A stretch of DNA of 64,000 bases, taken from Alphaproteobacteria bacterium. Its GTDB lineage: Bacteria; Pseudomonadota; Alphaproteobacteria; Rhizobiales; Xanthobacteraceae. The stretch lies in contig JBBCGH010000001.1 of assembly GCA_037200445.1 (NCBI GenBank), positions 682,001 through 746,000 of the forward strand. The letters run 5' to 3'. Shown here one piece after another: positions 60,754 through 64,000 of the stretch. The first letter of the stretch is position 1; each line of letters opens with the position of its first letter. The translations under genes and the position numbers were made by a program. The notes under the pieces were generated by a model that saw only the letters and a program-made list of their open reading frames with translations, had not been told where the DNA came from and did no database searches.

Positions 60754-61287
60754 ATGAAACGATTGCTGGTTCTTACGGTCGCCGCATTGCTGCTCGGGCC
60801 GCTGATCAGCGGTGAAGCGCAAGCGCGGTTTGGCGGCGGTGGAGGCGGGTTCCGCGGCGGCGGTGGCTTCGCTGGCGGAGGCTTTGCCGGCGGAGGTTTC
60901 CGTGGTGCCGGCTTTGCCGGCGGCGGCTTCCGCGGCGCCGCCATCGGCGGCGTGGGCGGCGCCCGCTGGGCTGGCGCCGCGATCGGCCGGCCCGGTTGGG
61001 GCGTCGGCCGTCCAGGCTGGGTTGTCGGCCGTCCGGGCTGGGGCGCGGGCCGTCCGGGCTGGGGCGTTGCAGGCGGCTGGGCTCGCCCCGGATGGGGCTG
61101 GAACCGCTGGCATCGCTGGCCGCTGTGGGGCGCCGCAGCCGGGCTCGGGATCGCAGCGGCCGGTTTCTACGGCGGCTTCCCGTACGACGACGGCTTCAGC
61201 GGCTACGATTGTCCGACCGTGCAGCAGCGCGTTTGGGACGGCTGGGGCTGGCGGATCGTCTGGGCCAATTCCTGCGACTCCTACTGA
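60754..61287 (+). CDS. Exported glycine-rich protein with GRPGW repeats
   Basis: The start is ATG 60754, eight bases after ATGGAGGATG; 60742 would add four residues and spoil the ribosome site. A signal peptide (MKRLLVLTVAALLLGPLISG, cleaved near AQA-R) is followed by a flexible run rich in GGGFRGGGGFAGGGF, then about five GRPGWG(V)-type repeats, then WHRWPLWG, a hydrophobic glycine stretch (AAAGLGIAAAGFYGGF) and a C-terminal CPTVQQRVWDGWGWRIVWAN with two cysteines. This layout is common among poorly described rhizobial envelope proteins. Function unknown. Confidence 0.8.
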   Translation: MKRLLVLTVAALLLGPLISGEAQARFGGGGGGFRGGGGFAGGGFAGGGFRGAGFAGGGFRGAAIGGVGGARWAGAAIGRPGWGVGRPGWVVGRPGWGAGRPGWGVAGGWARPGWGWNRWHRWPLWGAAAGLGIAAAGFYGGFPYDDGFSGYDCPTVQQRVWDGWGWRIVWANSCDSY

Positions 61288-61313
61288 CCTCGCGGACCGC
61301 GAGGAAACGAAGA

Positions 61314-61337
61314 GGCGCCCGGCAGGGCGCCTTTTTT
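61314..61337 (+). terminator. Rho-independent terminator
   Basis: Seven-base arms GGCGCCC and GGGCGCC with a GGCA loop are followed by six T. It lies 27 bp after the glycine-rich gene stop and is the clearest intrinsic terminator in the window. It also faces the 3' end of the minus-strand response regulator. Confidence 0.9.
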
Positions 61338-61384
61338 GTCTGGCACGCTGATCGCGCCGCGCGGACGAGATTGTGATGCCTAGT

Positions 61385-61738
61385 CTAGTGAACGATTGCG
61401 CGGGTGAGGCAGGCCACAAGCGATCGCTCGTCGTATGGCTTGGTCAAAAAGCCGACGGCGCCTTCCGCGAGCGCTTGCTGGCGATGCTTGTCGTTTGGAT
61501 AGGCGGTCACGAAAATGACCGGCGTGCTGTGGCCCTTGCGGCGCAGGAAATTTTGCAGATCAAGCCCGCTCAAGCCCGGCATATGCAAATCGGTAATGAG
61601 GCAAGCCGTGTCCTTGATGCTGTCGGATTGGATGAATTGCTCAGCTGACTCGAACGCGCGGACTTCGTAGCCCAGCGAGAGGATCAAATCGGCGAGCCCG
61701 CTTCGGGCCCAGGCATCGTCGTCGACAATGGAGATCAC
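61385..61738 (-). CDS. Single-domain response regulator (receiver only)
   Basis: The 117-residue protein starts at GTG 61736-61738. It is a complete receiver domain: acidic pair in MISIVDDDAWARSG, phosphoacceptor D50 in CLITDLHMPG, T in VIFVTAYPND and K in GFLTKPYDE. No output domain is attached, so it acts like CheY/DivK or as a phosphorelay partner. It resembles FixJ receivers and lies 116 bp downstream of a FixJ-type regulator on the same strand; no histidine kinase is in view. Confidence 0.87.
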   Translation of the reverse strand: MISIVDDDAWARSGLADLILSLGYEVRAFESAEQFIQSDSIKDTACLITDLHMPGLSGLDLQNFLRRKGHSTPVIFVTAYPNDKHRQQALAEGAVGFLTKPYDERSLVACLTRAIVH

Positions 61739-61854
61739 GGGAGCTCGGCCAAAAGTTACACCGCCCTAGACGTCGTCCGAGGCAGCGCAGATTGCCATCT
61801 TGCGTTTGACCCGGGCCCCTGACGAAAAGGTTATCAACATAGATTTTGGTATAA

Positions 61855-62508
61855 TCAAGCGTCCTCTTTGCCATTGATCTGAAGCGCTTCCGCCATTTTC
61901 ACGAGATCGGGAAGTGATTTCGCCCCGAGCTTGCGCATCAGATTGTGGCGGTGAACTTTTACCGTGACCTCGCTCAGGTTCATCTTGCCGGCCATCTGCT
62001 TGTTGAGCATGCCGGAGGTCACGAGCGACAGCACCGTCCGTTCGCGTTCGCTCAGCGTGTCGAAGCGGGTCCGCAGTTCGCTGAGCCGGTCATTCCTCTC
62101 CCGCCTGATCCGGTCGCGCTCCAGCGCCACCCGAATGGCGTCGAGGAGATCCTGCTCGCGGACCGGCTTGGTGAGGAACTCGACCGCGCCGGCCTTCATG
62201 GCGCGCACCGTCATCGGGATATCGCCATGCCCGGTGATGAAGATGATCGGGATGTCGATGCCGCCCCGGGCGAGCTCAGCCTGAAAGTCCAGCCCGCTCG
62301 GACCGGGCAGTCGCACGTCCAGCACGAGACAGCTCACCGTGTTGGAAGGCTTTCGGCTCAGGAAGTCCTTGGTCGAAGAGAAGACCTCGCAGGGCAAGCT
62401 AACCGACTGCAGCAGGGCCTCCAGGCCCTCGCGCACGTCGGCATCGTCATCGATGACGAAGACAAGCTGCTTCGGATCGGCCGGTTTTATTTGCGATGCC
62501 CCCGCCAT
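61855..62508 (-). CDS. FixJ-family response regulator with LuxR-type helix-turn-helix
   Basis: I take ATG 62506-62508 (MAGASQIKPADPKQ), with GGTGGAGAG upstream, giving 217 residues. The receiver has D20-D22 in VFVIDDDADV, phosphoacceptor D64 in LVLDVRLPGPSG, T in IIFITGHGD and K in EFLTKPVREQ. A linker helix joins a LuxR-type HTH (LSERERTVLSLVTSGMLNKQ, VTVKVHRHNLMRKLGA). FixJ-like regulators control micro-oxic, nodulation or other responses through a paired kinase, which is not in the window. It is divergent from the ECF sigma gene. Confidence 0.9.
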   Translation of the reverse strand: MAGASQIKPADPKQLVFVIDDDADVREGLEALLQSVSLPCEVFSSTKDFLSRKPSNTVSCLVLDVRLPGPSGLDFQAELARGGIDIPIIFITGHGDIPMTVRAMKAGAVEFLTKPVREQDLLDAIRVALERDRIRRERNDRLSELRTRFDTLSERERTVLSLVTSGMLNKQMAGKMNLSEVTVKVHRHNLMRKLGAKSLPDLVKMAEALQINGKEDA

Positions 62509-62625
62509 GACGGATCTTAGCTCTCCACCCAAACAGTAACATTCATTGTCCGCTCACAGGCCGTTTTCCGAAGTTAGCGTAACGTGTCTGTCGCCGGTCG
62601 GCGCTCAAATTATAGCGATTACAAT

Positions 62626-62639
62626 CTGCAAAATTGCAG
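62626..62639. promoter_or_regulatory. Palindrome CTGCAAAATTGCAG, operator candidate
   Basis: Six-base arms CTGCAA and TTGCAG around AA make a perfect dyad about 120 bp upstream of the FixJ-like start. LuxR/FixJ-type dimers bind dyads of this size, so autoregulation is possible. The match could be chance. Confidence 0.4.
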
Positions 62640-62827
62640 GTCTCCTACATTCTCTTGTGACCACCCGGTTGGCTGTAGCGCCTCGTACATCATTCTCGGC
62701 GGTATCCGGGTATGAACTGTTCGACCGGATCGCCAGACTATCCGAAGGACTCAAGCGACCACCCGCTCAGGGTAAGAACCGGTAAACGAACAGCTACGAC
62801 ATACATCCGGATCGATCACCGCATCTT

Positions 62828-62847
62828 CCGTTCGAACAATCGAACGG
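62828..62847. promoter_or_regulatory. Palindrome upstream of the sigma-factor gene
   Basis: Eight-base arms CCGTTCGA and TCGAACGG enclose ACAA, ending 55 bp before the sigma-factor ATG. It may be an operator or a hairpin in the 5' untranslated region. Confidence 0.5.
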
Positions 62848-62902
62848 CCGGTCCGTCTGCCCGAAACTCTGTGGCGTTGGAAGGCACACAGGGGGACGGG
62901 TC

Positions 62903-63595
62903 ATGCAGATTTGTCAGGTTACTCCGGCCATCGCAAAGCTGGCGCCGGAGTCGTTGTCGGATCATGAGCTGCTGGTGGCGATTTCGGCGCGCGACCAGAG
63001 CGCGATGGAAGAGCTGTTCGACCGCCACGAAAATCAGGTCTACCGCTTCATCTGCCGGAGCTTCAAAGACGAGGGGCTGGCCGAGGATGTGACGGCCGAG
63101 ACCTTCTGCGAGGTCTGGCGCGCGGCCGCCCGCACCTTCAAAGGCCAGGCCCGGGTGTCGACCTGGCTGCTCGCCATCGCACGCAATCTCGCGATCAGCA
63201 CGCTGCGTCGCCGCTCCGAGCAGGCGTTGGACGAAACCGCCGCACTGAGTCTCGAGGATGGCACCGACAATCCGGAAGTCGCGGCCGCCAAGAAGGAGCG
63301 TGATGCGATTATCGCGCACTGCCTCAAGTCGCTTTCGGCGCCGCATCGGCAGCTGATCGAGTTCTTCTATTTCCAGGACAAATCGATCGCCGAAGTGGCC
63401 GAACTCATCGGCATTCCGGTCAATACGGTCAAGACGCGCATGTTCCGCGCGCGCAATCTGATGGGGCAGATGCTCAAGGACTACGACATCGAGCGCTTCG
63501 ATTCGCTGGATGATTCCCGCGACGATGCGTGGCCGCTCCCGCAATGCAGCTCGTTCGCGCGATCTGCCTCCTGCCGCGAAGAGGCTTACGCATGA
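62903..63595 (+). CDS. ECF-type RNA polymerase sigma factor
   Basis: The 230-residue protein has sigma region 2 (AMEELFDRHENQVYRFICRS, then AEDVTAETFCEVWRAAARTF and STWLLAIARNLAISTLRRR) and region 4 (SLSAPHRQLIEFFYFQDKSI, AELIGIPVNTVKTRMFRARN), with no region 3, as in ECF factors. The C-terminal 25 residues after region 4 are an extension with two cysteines (LPQCSSFARSASCREEAYA). No anti-sigma gene is immediately adjacent; instead, its stop overlaps the start of an exported protein (ATGA at 63592-63595). ECF factors usually direct envelope or oxidative stress regulons. Confidence 0.9.
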   Translation: MQICQVTPAIAKLAPESLSDHELLVAISARDQSAMEELFDRHENQVYRFICRSFKDEGLAEDVTAETFCEVWRAAARTFKGQARVSTWLLAIARNLAISTLRRRSEQALDETAALSLEDGTDNPEVAAAKKERDAIIAHCLKSLSAPHRQLIEFFYFQDKSIAEVAELIGIPVNTVKTRMFRARNLMGQMLKDYDIERFDSLDDSRDDAWPLPQCSSFARSASCREEAYA

Positions 63596-64000
63596 CGCGC
63601 ACCGCTCGATCGAACACCTGCGTCCTGCTGGCGGTGGCATCCGCGTTGCTGATGCCGGCCGTCGCGTACGCCGAGGACATCAACGGTCTGTGGGCGACCG
63701 ATGGGTCGAAGTGCAGCCAGATCTTCACCAAGGCCGGCGCGACTTACGCGTTCGCCCAGAATTCCGACATCTATGGGAGCGGCTTCATCATCGACGGCCG
63801 CAAGGTCGTCACCCAGATGGCGAAATGCGACATCAAGACCAGCAAGCAGGATGGACCGGTCACGCATCTGATCCTCGCCTGCGCCACCGACGTGATGCTG
63901 TCGAGCGTGCAGGCGAGCTTCAAGATGGCGGGCAACGACAGGATGGTCCGGATATTCTCGGGGTTCTCCGACATGGAGATCCCGTACGAACGATGCGCGC
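63592..64000 (+). CDS. Exported protein of unknown function, 3' end outside the window
   Basis: The frame starts at ATG 63592 in an ATGA overlap with the sigma-factor gene, with GAAGAGGC upstream, and remains open for 136 residues to the edge. A signal peptide (about residues 1-28: MTRTARSNTCVLLAVASALL, cleaved near AYA-E) precedes EDINGLWATDGSKCSQIFTK, a lipocalin-like GLW...D opening, and later KCDIKTSK and LACATDVM with several cysteines. The translational coupling suggests that it is part of the sigma factor's function, for example a secreted target or sensor. Confidence 0.75.
   Translation, partial: MTRTARSNTCVLLAVASALLMPAVAYAEDINGLWATDGSKCSQIFTKAGATYAFAQNSDIYGSGFIIDGRKVVTQMAKCDIKTSKQDGPVTHLILACATDVMLSSVQASFKMAGNDRMVRIFSGFSDMEIPYERCA

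Larger units (their letters stand above)
62509..62902. promoter_or_regulatory. 394-bp divergent intergenic region between FixJ-like and sigma-factor genes
   Basis: No gene is supported here. It holds two perfect dyads (62626-62639 and 62828-62847, listed separately) and an AT-rich stretch (CTCAAATTATAGCGATTACA) that could carry a promoter. I looked for a GGAAC...CGTT general-stress promoter and did not find a convincing one. Confidence 0.5.

Noticed and set aside
1-64000. tRNA or rRNA genes, insertion sequences, integrase
   Set aside because: I scanned by eye for cloverleaf-type arms, conserved rRNA stretches and transposase motifs and saw none; a covariance-model search (tRNAscan-SE, Infernal) would be decisive.

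Overview
The window is GC-rich, densely coded DNA, most likely from the chromosome of a soil or rhizosphere alphaproteobacterium of the order Hyphomicrobiales (Bradyrhizobium / Xanthobacteraceae type). The grounds are the many ATGA start/stop overlaps, GTG and TTG starts, a complete DppABCDF operon with a Bug-type binding protein, and several copies of palindromic intergenic repeats that I recognise from that order. I saw no rRNA, tRNA, CRISPR array, transposase or phage gene. All assignments come from reading translated motifs; no database search was run.

Layout. 1-3026: a Rieske-type aromatic-ring oxygenase set (divergent ferredoxin fragment, oxygenase alpha subunit, an unknown 163-residue protein, a PdxA-family dehydrogenase that may act as a dihydrodiol dehydrogenase). 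3187-5635: a three-gene overlapping operon of a methyltransferase and two molybdenum-storage (MosB/MosA-like) subunits. 5750-14233: the most unusual block, five consecutive same-strand genes for a type-3 copper tyrosinase, a LodA-like quinoprotein oxidase, its LodB-like flavoprotein maturase, a small cupredoxin and a long secreted multicopper oxidase. 14208-19958: dppABCDF on the minus strand. 20163-23524: a lone large-subunit molybdenum hydroxylase and a Bug-type binding protein. 23544-28574: a 1676-residue RTX/cadherin-like/FG-GAP protein with long tandem DNA repeats, facing a frameshifted LysR gene.

29877-38952 is a mixed accessory stretch: a Gln/Pro-rich exported protein, a methyltransferase with regulatory domain, an acetolactate-synthase-like TPP enzyme, an exonuclease III / 5'-3' exonuclease fusion, an H-NS-like protein with an AT-hook, a lower-GC orphan gene bracketed by a degenerate and an intact copy of one small gene, and a dienelactone hydrolase. 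39203-49247 is an exopolysaccharide locus (flippase, two GT4, O-antigen-ligase-like polymerase, two paralogous GT2, polysaccharide deacetylase, FemAB/CelD-like acyltransferase). 49256-50948 holds a Crp/Fnr regulator and three very small exported or membrane proteins. 50970-59963 is a second peptide ABC transporter operon with an arylmalonate-decarboxylase-like enzyme, an enoyl-CoA hydratase/isomerase and an N-acyl-D-amino-acid deacylase-like amidohydrolase, together suggesting uptake and breakdown of acylated or D-amino-acid compounds. 60173-64000 holds exported stress-type proteins, two orphan response regulators and an ECF sigma factor coupled to an exported protein cut by the window edge.

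The best candidate for an undescribed system is the 5750-14233 oxidase block. It joins three different oxygen-using chemistries (type-3 copper, cysteine tryptophylquinone, multicopper) with a cupredoxin of unusual ligand pattern. The molybdenum-storage operon directly upstream lies on the same strand and could be transcriptionally linked.
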